Positions 11,163 to 21,636 of a stretch of 64,000 bases of DNA are shown here, piece by piece (positions within the stretch are counted from its first letter, which is position 1; each line of letters starts with the position of its first letter). This DNA is from Seiridium cupressi (Eukaryota; Ascomycota; Sordariomycetes; Amphisphaeriales; Sporocadaceae). The notes beneath the pieces were generated by a model that made no database searches, had not been told where the DNA came from, and saw only the letters and a program-made list of their open reading frames with translations. A program made the translations under genes and the position numbers. The stretch covers positions 186,001 through 250,000 of the forward strand of contig JARVKI010000022.1 in assembly GCA_036674765.1 (NCBI GenBank). The letters are read 5' to 3'.

Positions 11163-11911
11163 TCAGACCAATTCCGCCCGCGCTCCATCTACCAGTGGCT
11201 TTGCATCGGACCATCGCAATATGTATATATCTCCGACCTTGCCCTCCATCCTTCCGTCAGCATCAATGCCCTTACCCTCGACTGTTGAGTCCCTGATCAA
11301 CCTCACAAAGACGGCGCTCTCCAGATCTGGCGTGTCGATCATGGTGATGTTCCCGCTCGTATCATTCAAGTTCTGCAGATTGTTGGGAAAACTCCCTAGA
11401 AAGCTACTCAAATAGTGATTGTGCAGCAAGGCCTGGTGCCGCGTCGCGTATGCGAGCTCAGTCTGGGATAAGCGCGAGCGCAGCGCGGCCGAGGAGAGAT
11501 AGTGCAGCGTGTAGCGGTCGATTTTGGCAATGCGCGCGCGCAGGTACGAGCGCACAAGGAACTTGAAGCGCTCGAGCTCGGTCTGCAGTACGATGAGGGC
11601 AAAGTTGGTCTTGGGGTCCATGTCGCCCGTCATGTCCTCGACGGTCTCGATCTGTGCTTTTATGCGCTCGTTGATGCGCTCAAAGAGGCCGTCGGCGGGC
11701 CAGCTGTTGTGGAAGCAGGGTTGTTTAGCGAAGACGTTGCAGACACAAGAGACTGGGCATGCGAATGGGCCGAGGGAGAAACACACTCGAGTAGCTCCGG
11801 GGCTGATCTCTCTGCTATCCAGGCGCGTGTCAGCATTTGAAGATCGCGTGTCGCATCCGGGATCGCATTTTCGGTCGGGTCGACCTCGCGCAAGATGTCG
11901 TCGATATCCAT
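11163..11911 (-). CDS. sld5: GINS complex subunit Sld5
   Basis: Subunit of the GINS tetramer (Sld5-Psf1-Psf2-Psf3), part of the Cdc45-MCM-GINS replicative helicase. Exons 11911-11787 and 11703-11163 (83-nt intron, donor GTGTGT, acceptor ACAACAG), 221 residues. The N-terminus [12 protein letters not shown] and [14 protein letters not shown] are the fungal Sld5 opening. The helical A-domain follows ([55 protein letters not shown]). The C-terminal B-domain ends [17 protein letters not shown] and RAELV, a conserved terminus. Length is normal for the family. Splicing creates LLDWPADG, where many relatives have glutamate in place of the aspartate. Confidence 0.93.
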
Positions 11912-12813
11912 GGCCTCGTGTGTGGTCGAGAGAAAGAATGAGGGGAGGAACGGGTCGGACGTGTCCTTGATGCGGTGAGCGTCTTAGCAACACACACCGA
12001 GGCCCGGGGAAAGGAGACGAATTGCAGGCGCGTCAACCGTGATGACGATGGTGGGGGAGGGGCACGGAAAGCGGAACTGGAGCGGCTTCACCCCGCTGCC
12101 GCGCTGTGGGGTCGCTGGGAAGGCGGCTCCGGGCCTACAACACACGAATATTGCGTCTTGTGTCCTGTCGATAGTCGGTTCTAGTTAGCAACGGTTCTAT
12201 AGAACTGTGCTCTTTTCACCTTTAGCCAAAATACATCGAAATTGGGTTGGGGGATATATGGTTTCCAAGCTTAAAAATGTACACTTTTCAGTGTTGACTA
12301 GTGTAGTTAGTCCTTCAAATAAGTACCTAGGTACCTAGGTATGCTGTCATGACCGCGTTCGTGTCTGTTATAGTTGCCACACATACCGTGCCCTCGTTAT
12401 CTGTGTCACCCGAGAAGCATCGTTTTACAAGACGAGCTCTGATGGAATATACAAGATATTCATGGTCGAGGTCCCCATCCCCAGCTGATGCTCATTGGGC
12501 CGAGGTCCCTGCCCATGCTTCTTACAAGGCTCCCCGCAGCGTCCAGCTGAGCTAGCCCTTTGTGTATGTTGATCGGCCATGTTGATGAACATAAGCAGTC
12601 ACCCATCACCCGATCTGGACTTTGAGTCCACTTCACTCCCTGAAATTCAGCTGCGGCTGATAATTTTACTGAACAAGCCCATCGCGGATAATGACGTACA
12701 TTGTTTGCACGGTTTAATAATTCTTTTGTTAATTGTGTCCAGCCGGCCCCAAGTCCTTGAAATATACAGACCTGTTCTCAGTCTTACCATCCAGAGTACT
12801 AATATCATCCAAG
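11912..12813. promoter_or_regulatory. Divergent intergenic region sld5 / FMN oxidase
   Basis: 902 bp with two promoters. The notable element is an 18-bp perfect palindrome at 12324-12341 (separate entry). No gene is supported here. Confidence 0.5.
12324..12341. repeat. 18-bp perfect palindrome TACCTAGGTACCTAGGTA
   Basis: Two tandem copies of TACCTAGG plus TA; the whole 18-mer equals its own reverse complement. It lies about 470 bp upstream of the FMN oxidase start. Shorter relatives occur in other intergenic regions of the window. Function unknown. Confidence 0.85.
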
Positions 12814-14263
12814 ATGGGTCTCGGCGACGATGAGAATACCCCGCCGAGCTACGGGCAATACCAGCTCCAGATATACGCTCAGGGGATCTTTGGCGGCGTC
12901 AAACCCTCGATAACTACGGACCCCAACAAGTTACGGGAGCAGGCAAAGCAGGCAATGAAGCCCGAGGCCTTCAACTACATCGCCGGCGGCGCTGGCGAGG
13001 GCGCGACCAGTAAGCAACTTCCAGAGTTGTCTCACGCCCACTATAGCCAATTTCAAGGGCTACGGCTTCTGGATTGAACGCTTTCGCTCTTGAAACGTGG
13101 TCTGCAACCAGTCCGTCAACCATACTTGAGGAGAGGGAATCGCTAACCTCAGATGTTGTAGTGGATGCCAACCGCCTCGCATTCCGCCAGTGGAAGATCG
13201 TCCCGCGGATGCTGAGACCCACGGTGCCGAGGGACTTGAAGGTTGAGCTGTTTGGAGAGACCTATGGTGAGAAACTGCTGGCCGACCACATATTCTGAGA
13301 AACCCGCGACGCTGACAGAAAGCAGCCACGCCCGTGCTCCAAGCGCCCATTGGCGTGCAGTCCGTGTACCACGAGGACCGAGAAATCGGCACCGCCTCCG
13401 CGTGCGCTGAGCTCGGCGTCCCATATATCATGTCGACTGCCTCGTCCTCGACCTTTGAGGAGATCGCGACCGCGTCCGGGTCCAACCCGCGCTGGTTCCA
13501 GCTGTACTGGCCCATGGACGACGAGATCACCGGCTCCATCCTCAAGTCCGCCAAGGCGGCCGGCTTCAAAGTCCTCGTCGTCACGCTCGACACGGCAACC
13601 ATGTCGTGGCGGCCCGCAGATCTGGACCTAACGTTCCTGCCCTTCATCGAGGGCGTGGGAAACACAGTCGGTTTTACGGACCCCGTTTTCAGGAGCAAGT
13701 TCGCCAAGCAGGCCGACGGTGCGACGCCCGAGGACAGCGTGATGGAGGCGTCGCGATACTGGATTCGCGAGGCTTTCTCGGGCGACAGCCACCCTTGGAA
13801 AGATCTGGAACTTCTCAAGAAGCACTGGGATGGCCCGATCGTGCTGAAGGGGATTCAAGACCCGCGAGATGCCGTGCTTGCTTTACAGGCCGGCATGGAC
13901 GGAATTGTGGTCAGTAATCATGGCGGAAGGCAGTACGACGGTGCAGTTGGCTCGCTCGATATGCTATCGGAGATCGTCGAGGCGGTAGGGGATAAGATGA
14001 CGGTCTTGTTTGATTCGGGAATCCGGACCGGAGCAGATATTGTCAAGGCACTGAGCCTAGGTGCCAAAGCCGTGTTTGTCGGGAGACCCGTCATGTATGG
14101 ACTGGGGTTGGGAGGTAAAGAGGGAGCTCAGCACGTGCTGGCCTCGATTCTGGCTGACCTCGATCAGACTCTGGGCCTCACTGGTGTTAAGGGTGTATCA
14201 GAGCTGAACAAGACGAACTTGAGGAGGATGTCGTACCCAGGCGATCTGAAAGCAAGCCTATGA
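12814..14263 (+). CDS. FMN-dependent alpha-hydroxy-acid dehydrogenase/oxidase-like protein
   Basis: Member of the lactate oxidase / glycolate oxidase / lactate 2-monooxygenase superfamily, which oxidises alpha-hydroxy acids at FMN; the substrate here cannot be told. Exons 12814-13009, 13162-13266 and 13326-14263, 412 residues. Introns are 152 nt (donor GTAAGC, acceptor GTTGTAG) and 59 nt (acceptor AAGCAG chosen because it gives GETYATPVLQAPIGVQS). Hallmarks: EAFNYIAGGAGEGATMDANR, ANRLAFRQWKIVPRML, LQAPIGVQSVYH, YIMSTASSST, WFQLYWPMD, PIVLKGI (catalytic lysine), IVVSNHGGRQYDG (catalytic histidine and arginine), then VLFDSGIRTGADI and AVFVGRPVMYGL for FMN phosphate binding. No targeting signal is evident. 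The long first intron lies beside 12814-13009, where splicing is less certain than in the core. Confidence 0.9.
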
Positions 14264-14573
14264 GATCTGTCAATATGCATGAATACCTACAAGACCCGTT
14301 GTTAATGACGTTTTAATATTTGTTTTTGCACCTATACAAGCTCTTCACCGAGTTAACCCCCCAAACGTGCGAATGTTGATCGGCCATCTGACCCCTCCCC
14401 CAAGATCGCATCGAGGTATGTTCCTCCCGAATGCCGTTCAAATGTGACGCCGTTCTCCTGTCCGTGGATACCGCCTTCGCACGCTATGGTCTAAACGCCA
14501 AAACCTGTCTTCCATGCGCCAGACTTTGCCGCCTTTGATCCCAATTTATTTTTATTTCCCCATCCGCGGCCAT
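14264..14573. other. Convergent intergenic region FMN oxidase / Zn2Cys6 factor
   Basis: 310 bp of presumed 3' UTR, nothing else seen. Confidence 0.55.
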
Positions 14574-17054
14574 CTATCCAATAAACTCCGTGCTCAGCAA
14601 TGTCTCCCATGGCTGCCCGGTCTCCCATACCTTTTCCATAAGACGCCTGGCTTTGTGGACCTATCACACCTACGAGTCAGTGATTTGATCACAAGTCAGT
14701 GACAGGGCTCGGTAGTTACCTTTAAAACAGCTGAGTTGACTTGGTTCTCGCCAGTACCGAGCCGCTCAACAACAAAAGCCCGTTGCGCGTCATCTTTTGC
14801 GTCACATCCTGCCGTGAAAATCGGGAAGAGTGAGCAAGCCTCGGCACTCCCTCCTCTCCGGATCCTCGAAAAACAAGTGATGATCTCGCGGACCGCGGTT
14901 TGCACGTCCGCATCCTCAGACGGCCTCCCCAGGATTCGCCTGTACAAATGGATGAGCCCTGCCCAATGAAAGGCTTCGTTCGTAGCAGCCAGCTCAACCC
15001 GATCCCATTTTTCGAGGTTCCCTCCTGCCAGAATATGTTTACATGGCGTAATGGGTTGGTTCATGCTGTTCTTGACATCGGCCTCGAGCTTAAGTGACGT
15101 ATCCAGCGCCTCTTTACTCGGCTTCCACTCAGGTCGTACTTGATTGTCCGGGCCAATACGCTCGGCATCACATTTTCTAGCCAAGTCGGCAATCTTTGCC
15201 AACAAGTATACACACCGAGTCGTGAACCCCATGATGCACTCTATCTCGTCGTAGCCGTCGTGTTGATCCTCGATCTCGTAGTCGAACATCCACGCAGTCG
15301 ATGTGTCTTTGGGCCCTCCAGTCAGGCTTCCCATTACATCAAGATAGGCGGCCCAGCTCCATAGGAAGGAGCACACGTGGTCTTGACGAAAGTTTGTCTG
15401 ATAGTGCAAACCACCGGGTCGGGCGGTTATGAGCTCCCGAGCAAGGCTGAGGTGTTTCTGCCACGGTATCGCATAGCCGAAGACCTTGGGCGAGACGATC
15501 TCCAAGGAGGCTAGCATGATGGCGGTAGCAACGTTTGCATCAGAGAAATTCTGGTTGGGATCAGACAGTGCTTCTCGCAGAGCAGGAAAGATGTCATCCA
15601 CCCAGGTGGCTATGCGCAGGCTGGGCTCGGGGTGTCTCAGAAGACGCGCTCTATGGGAAGCAGAATAAGCGAGGACAAGAGCGAGGAGGTTTTCATTCTT
15701 GAGAGCCATCAGCGGCAGAGTAGTTCGAAACGGGTTTGCTTGAGGATCGTCGTAGGGGACAAGGACTTTTGCGGTATGGTTTATGAAGTGATGAAAGTAG
15801 AGAAGGTTCATGGGGTTCTTCATCAGTTTCGGATGTAGAGGCTCGAGGTATTGGGGTATGTAGATCTCGACAGGCTTGTCGTAATAGCCTTTGGCTTCTC
15901 CTCTCGGGTCCGTGGCTTCGAACCCAAATGAAAAATCAGTCGAGAACAGGTCTGTCTCGAACTCCCCTTCCGGGGTTTCTATCCGAGCCCGTTGACTTAG
16001 GGGGGTGTATCCCGTGCCAATGGCATTATCGTCATCGTTCTTGCCGAGGTCGAGATCCGGCAAACCCCGATCGATGCCATATAGTTTTGGCCCATTTGGA
16101 TGCGACGGCAGTAGAGAATCCCAGTTGCTTGGGGACAGGTGCTGGTAACTCCCTTGCTCGTCTTGTTGCCGCCCGGGTCCTGATAGGAGAGAATGAACCG
16201 ACATCCTCCTTAGGTCAGGTGACGGCTCTGACCGTGGCACATGACGTGGTGGTCCTTCATCGCTGTAGATGGACGCAGCTGGTGTCAATGGGGAGCCGGT
16301 AGAAGATGCATTGGAGAGAGAGACCCTGAATGCAGGTGTCCCAACGTCGGCGATTGACGACGGAGATGAATATGGCCTCTTTTCGGATGCCTCCGAGGGG
16401 GCTGAGCCCGGATCCAGCTTGATGCGCTTGTTGGGCACCTGGAACTGGTCCGATGGGCTGTCGTAACTTACACTCGATGCGTCGGCACTCGGTGTGGTGA
16501 AGCTCGAGTCCGGCTTCGTCGAGTTGCCGGGAGAGACTAGAGGCTCCAATTTGCGAGTCGAGGTATTACTCGACGTCGGGAACTGGTGGACCAGCTTAAA
16601 GCCCTTGGCCGGGACCGTCGGCGAAGGGACGTCTTGACCAAAGTCGATTGTCCCCGATTCGGGTCTCTTCCCTCGCCGGCCATCCCAATTTAGGCGGATG
16701 CTATAGTCGCATGTCTCGCCCGCCTTCTGGCAGCTATAGAAGCAGTGTTAGCCAAGTGAACGACACTGCAACCTGAACAAATGATGGGTTCGAAAAGATC
16801 AGGCAACAATTGAGGCCAATAGGCATACACAAGCATGCAGCGGGTGCGGGAGGCATACTTGACACAAGTTGGATGCTCTTCGCCGCATTTTATCTTGCGG
16901 TTTTTGCATGGCCTTTTAAGTTCGATCGTCAGTTGGCAAAACTCCACGACGCAAGATCAAAAGGAGGCAAATATCATCGTGGGGTCTCTGACCAGCAACC
17001 ATTCCGACTCCTCCTTTTGGGTTCAGGTGCGCCGGGCTTCTTGGGGCGCGGCAT
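14574..17054 (-). CDS. Zn2Cys6 transcription factor, ARCA-like with fungal-specific domain
   Basis: Nuclear binuclear zinc cluster regulator; targets unknown. Four exons: 17054-16993, 16912-16859, 16733-14720 and 14660-14574, 738 residues. The six zinc cysteines are at about 20, 23, 30, 37, 40 and 47 (NGCWPCKNRKIKC, PTCVNCQKAGETCDY) and are spread over three exons, so splicing is needed to build the DNA-binding domain. A serine/proline-rich linker follows to about residue 280. The regulatory domain of the fungal-specific transcription factor 2 type contains LLYFHHFINHTAKVLVPYDD, LALVLAYSASHRARLLRHPE and CSFLWSWAAYLDVMGSLTGG. The last exon (VHKARRLMEKVWETGQPWE, then STEFIG and stop) is the conserved family terminus; stopping at 14696 would lose it. 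Domain architecture is sure, family subname less so. Confidence 0.88.
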
Positions 17055-17691
17055 GGCAGCTGAAGGCGCAAATAAACAGGGCAATCTCAGTTAACCAGGT
17101 GGGGAATAGCGACTAGGCGCAAGCGTGAGGGAAATCTGCTGGATGGACGATGAGGGCCAAGGCATCGTCGAGAGCGCTGCGTCTTCCCGGCGAGAGAGTG
17201 CATCGGCGACGGCTCAGCCTGCGTCACGGGCTCGGGGACATGGGAGTGCGGCTGGATTTGTTGACGTTGAGACGTTTATGAGCCGGGCTCCTCACACTGC
17301 AGATGCAGAGTCGGGAGGGTTGATGGCGCAGGGACAAGGGAGATAAGGCCGATCCCCAGGCCGGCTTACAGCTGCATTCTACTAAGGCGCACGAAAACCA
17401 GGCCCACCTGTGGGGCACCACCACTTGGCTGTCGACCTCGCAGTCCAGTCCACGACCGCGCAAACCCGCCTGCAATCACTTGGTCACGGCCATTGGCTAG
17501 TCGGCCCAGACGAGACATCCATTGGTTCTTGTCTGGACGACCTTGGGCCCCCGGGGGCCAGCCAAGGTCGCATCGGCCATTTGGCCGCTACTCTACAGCC
17601 CACACTGCCCACTCCTCTATCTAGTCCCCTATCGACTAGACTAGGTTGGCCCAGTTGCGTGAGGAGGGGCAGCTCAATTCTCGTACGTACG
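17055..17691. promoter_or_regulatory. Intergenic region upstream of Zn2Cys6 factor
   Basis: 637 bp between the 3' end of the WD40-cyclophilin gene and the 5' end of the Zn2Cys6 gene, both on the minus strand. It presumably holds the latter's promoter. No motif recognised. Confidence 0.5.
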
Positions 17692-19698
17692 CTATGATAT
17701 GTCGATGTTGACGATCTTGATGTCCTCCTCCGGCTTCTCCTTGTACGTCCGCACATTCTCTATCTTGTGAATCACGTCGAGCCCTTGGATCGCCCGCCCA
17801 AAGATGGTGTGCTTGTTGTCCAGCCACGGCTGTCGCGTGTTAGCTGACTCGTGTGCTGATCCACTCCCTCATCGTCATGGGATATGCTTACCGTCTTCTC
17901 CGTTGTGATAAAGAATTGACTGCCGTTGGTGTTCGGCCCCGCGTTGGCCATGCTGACCGTGTAGGGCTTATCGTGCTTTAGCGTGCTGAACTCGTCCTCG
18001 AACTCCCTGCCCCAGATACTCTCGCCACCTGTGCCGTCGCCCAGAGGGTCGCCGCATTGGATCATGAACTTGCGGATCACTCGGTGGAAGATGGTATTGT
18101 TGTAATACCCGCGTTTGGAATGGGTAACGAAATTCTCGACGGCTTTCGGTGCAGCTTCTGGGAACAACCTGATATGGATATCGCCATACGTGGTGTGCAC
18201 AATAGCAGCCGTACCCGTCTCAGCCTGCTTCTTCTGTTCCGTTTTCTTGGCTCCGAGCATGGTGGGCTTCTCATTCTGGACGTCGCGATCCGACTTGGAT
18301 ATCTCTTCGTCGTTGGTAAACATGTAAAACCGTACTTTCCCAACCGCAGTCGAGATGAGGATCGGATCCCGTGACTCGGCCTCCTGAAGCAAGGGGTTGG
18401 CCGAAGCTGCCATGGCCACGGTAGTCACGCCTTTCCGTTGAGGTTGACCCTGATACAAGGCCAGATTGACCGGCCGAAGGTTCTCCTCCTTCCCAAACAC
18501 CTTCACGATGTGATTTGTGAATGTATTCAGGACCTTGACGCCCAATATCGAGCCATAGAGAATGAAATTTCCGGATTCGTCGAAAATTACATTGGCCTTG
18601 TTTCTCAATGCTGGCGACTCAATTTCGAGCTCTGCGGCACGGCGCCGCCCAAAATCCACGGGATCCAGCTTCTGCTTGGCCGTTCCAGCTTGTTGCATCT
18701 CCTCAACCACCTGCAGAGACTCGTCATATGTCCTGTACAGCTTGGCACTGGCGAACTCGAAAATCCGGATTTTGCGATCAGGGAGTGAGTACGTCACAAA
18801 CTGGTGGCCGGAGGGAGACATGGTCAAAGTCACTGGCGCAGACTTGGCCTTCTTGAAGTCGAAAAGATTTGTCGAGCTCTTGTATTGAAACACGTTGTCT
18901 GGCTTCTCGTAGTTCGAGCTAGGACTCCAGTACTCAAGCATTCCCCCTTCGTCTACGGACACGACACAGTCGTGCGCATTGTTGAAGGCCATGATGCTGA
19001 CCACACTCTTGTGTAGGCCCTTGATGGTGTGTATCGGTGTTTGATTCTCTCCCCGCCCGTCGTACATGTAGATCAGCGGCTTGATGTCGTCCGACACGGC
19101 CAGTATTGGTAAAGAGGCACCGCGTTTATGCACCCAGCATATCGACTTGGGTGTGTAGTCCAGTGATAGCATCGCAAGGAGGTCAAAAGTGAAAACATCA
19201 AACATCTTGACAGTATTGTCCACGCCAGCGGTCGCAAAGCTTCGGCCGTCTTGACTGACGGAGACTGACCTGATCTCGCCAACATGTGCCTTGAACTCCT
19301 TGACGAACTCGATGCCCTGAGCTGCTTTCTTCCAAAACTTGACAACACCGTCGACGGAGCTGGTGATGAGGAACTCGGTCAGGGGCGTCACAGTGACGAA
19401 GGAGAGCTGCTCCTTGTGCATCAGGGACTTTGAGTAGCGTGCTGATTTCGGCAGCGCTGATATGTAGAGCTTCTCGTAGGGCAGGACTCGGCGCTTCTTC
19501 TTGGGAGCGGCCGCCGAGGGCAGCTGCGGTCCCATGTCATCATCTGAAGAGCTGTCTGGAAAGGTGTCAGTGCTGCGAGTAAACACCAGGCAGAAGAGCT
19601 TGTTGGGGAGATTCCATACCACTGTCATTGTGCTCGGTGAATTCCGAGTGACTGCGCTTGTTGGGCTTGACGTCCTCGCGGTCCTGATTTGCAGCCAT
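17692..19698 (-). CDS. WD40-repeat peptidyl-prolyl cis-trans isomerase (PPWD1/Cyp15 type)
   Basis: Nuclear cyclophilin linked to the spliceosome in other eukaryotes; catalyses proline cis-trans isomerisation. Three exons: 19698-19620, 19555-17892 and 17829-17692, 626 residues (introns 64 and 62 nt, donors GTATGG and GTAAGC). Residues 1-45 are acidic ([20 protein letters not shown]). Four to seven WD40 blades follow ([49 protein letters not shown]). The cyclophilin domain covers about 475-626: [59 protein letters not shown] and [15 protein letters not shown]. The active-site arginine, phenylalanine, glutamine and histidine equivalents are present. Start chosen at [19 protein letters not shown] because upstream frame sequence is unlike the family. 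Confidence 0.93.
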
Positions 19699-20603
19699 GG
19701 TATAGCGGCAGAGACATGCACGTTCTGGCGCAGACAATGATTCTGGTGAGGCAGGTGTTGAGAAGTTTGGAAGCTACATTGTACATATGGGCGCATCGAA
19801 AACTGTCCGACCCGCCGATCATAGCGGAAAACTCCCGCGTCCAGGTAGCGCCCGGTTAGCGTACATGGGCAGTCGCTGTGCATGGTCCAGGTCTGCCAGC
19901 AGCCAGCGGTCAGGTACAGACGCTTCTGCAATGCAGGAACATTGACTGTAATAGCCCAACAACATGGACAGGCGCATCTTTAATTTGGCTTTTGGTTATC
20001 GAACTGGCCTCATTCCGCTTTTCTATTTTACAAGATTGGCAGCTCCGCGTGGTATAGATGGTCACTAGAACGAAGCCGACCTATTGAGTCTCGCTCAATG
20101 TAGTGAGACTCTACTAGTGACTGCTTTGACCATTTCACAAGATACGTGAGATGGCTGTCATTGTAGCAGACATGTCGACTGTGGCACAGGCCTGACTTGA
20201 AGATAGAACGTGGTATATGACCGGGTCTAGACCACGCGAAGCGTTGAGGTAGGAAACCGAGGCGCCGGAGCCTCAATTGCTAGAGGTGCTGGAAGTGTCC
20301 TCGAAGCTTGCCCCCCGCATTTTGCCATCTCTTGGCTGCGACTGGACGGCACTCTGACCCGGCGTCTTCTCACCACAGCTCACCGTCCGCGCATTTCACT
20401 TCGGCCCAGTCGCAATCGTCGGACGTATTGGCCGCGCCCCAGGTATTCTAATCTAGTAATTCAAGGCCTCGGCGCGACTTACTCTTGTCATTTCCAAGCC
20501 CCCACCAATCATTCGTGATCCCGTAGCCGTTTGGATTTATAGCGCACCATTCGCGCTCTCCTCCTTCAAGATACTCACAGTACAGCGTTCCTCGTTACCC
20601 AAA
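19699..20603. promoter_or_regulatory. Divergent intergenic region cyclophilin / SVIP-like gene
   Basis: 905 bp with two promoters. Pyrimidine-rich stretches precede the SVIP-like start. No gene or classical box recognised. Confidence 0.5.
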
Positions 20604-21133
20604 ATGGGAAACGTATGCTGCGGCAAGGCCGACAGCGACCACTTTCAGAGTCCCGGCCGTGCCCTGGGTGCGGCACCACCGCAACCAGAGCGCGCTTCTG
20701 TTCCAAAATCGCAGACGGTCGGTGGTCCACCGCGGACGCTGGGTGGGCGTCAGGAAGCCAGCGCTGAGAGTGGCGCGGCCGCGGACGCCAGACAAAGGGC
20801 TGCGGAAGCTGCTGAGGTGAGTTCCTGATTATAGCCCCCCCTTGATCGCCACCCGTTTCCTCGCCGGGAACGGGGGTAATCAGAGGAAGCCAGTGAAAAG
20901 AAGAAGAAATGAGGAGTGGGAGAAAATAAGAGAAGGCCAGACAGAGACACGGACGATAACTAACCTTATGGCAGGCAAGAGCGAAAGCGGCGCAAAAGAC
21001 ATCGGGGAAACTGAGCGAGCAGCTGCAGGCGCAGAAGAGACAGACGCGGCAGGATACGCTCAAGGAAGCCAGCCGGGACGAGCAGCGGGCAAGGGATGCG
21101 GATGCGGCTGCGCAGGCAAGGAATTACGAGTAG
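20604..21133 (+). CDS. Small N-acylated protein with VCP/Cdc48-interacting motif (SVIP-like)
   Basis: Conserved small fungal protein of 123 residues. Exons 20604-20816 and 20975-21133 with a 158-nt intron (donor GTGAGT, branch CTAAC, acceptor GGCAG). It starts MGNVCCGK: Gly2 is a good N-myristoylation site and Cys5/Cys6 are placed for palmitoylation, so it should sit on membranes. Residues 63-73 read RQRAAEAAEAR, which fits the VIM consensus R-x5-A-A-x2-R by which animal SVIP binds p97/VCP. The rest is a charged helix (KAAQKTSGKLSEQLQ, RQDTLKEASRDEQRARDAD). Acylated start plus VIM plus helix is the SVIP layout, so I infer a Cdc48 adaptor on membranes. The homology itself needs a profile search. 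The intron falls inside the VIM. Confidence 0.8.
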
Positions 21134-21636
21134 TCCCTCGTGAAGGATACGAGGTGTTTAGGGGGAAGGCAATGGTGCTTATAGTTTCCAGCGCATATGT
21201 TTTCTTCGTTCGCGATCGAGCGCTTCTCCCATGCTATAATCGCCGATTTAATAGAGCTTTGATTCGCCGGCCGAGCTAGTGCTGCAAAATGACTGTCAGC
21301 CTGCACTGAAAAATGATGACCATCGACAATCCCCGGTCAACAGCACCTTCGGTCTTCTAGGACCACCTGTTACTAGCCCCATTACGATCACACGTTGCAA
21401 TGGAGAACATCTGGTTGAAATACAACGTAAACTACCTAGCGGCGCGGGCATAAGTTATGCTACCATCCTGGCCGCGCTTCTCGCATCTGTAATGTAATCT
21501 ACAAGCACTGTCCTTAGGATGCGGTGAGATCATAATAGCCATTGCGCCATAACTTTCATAGGCGAGAGCCTCTACCTCGACAGCTATTTCCCGTCTATTC
21601 GTATTTGCTCTTCTACCAGTTCCCGGTCTGCTGAAC
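21134..21636. other. Convergent intergenic region SVIP-like / prp5
   Basis: 503 bp of presumed 3' UTRs. Nothing recognised. Confidence 0.55.
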
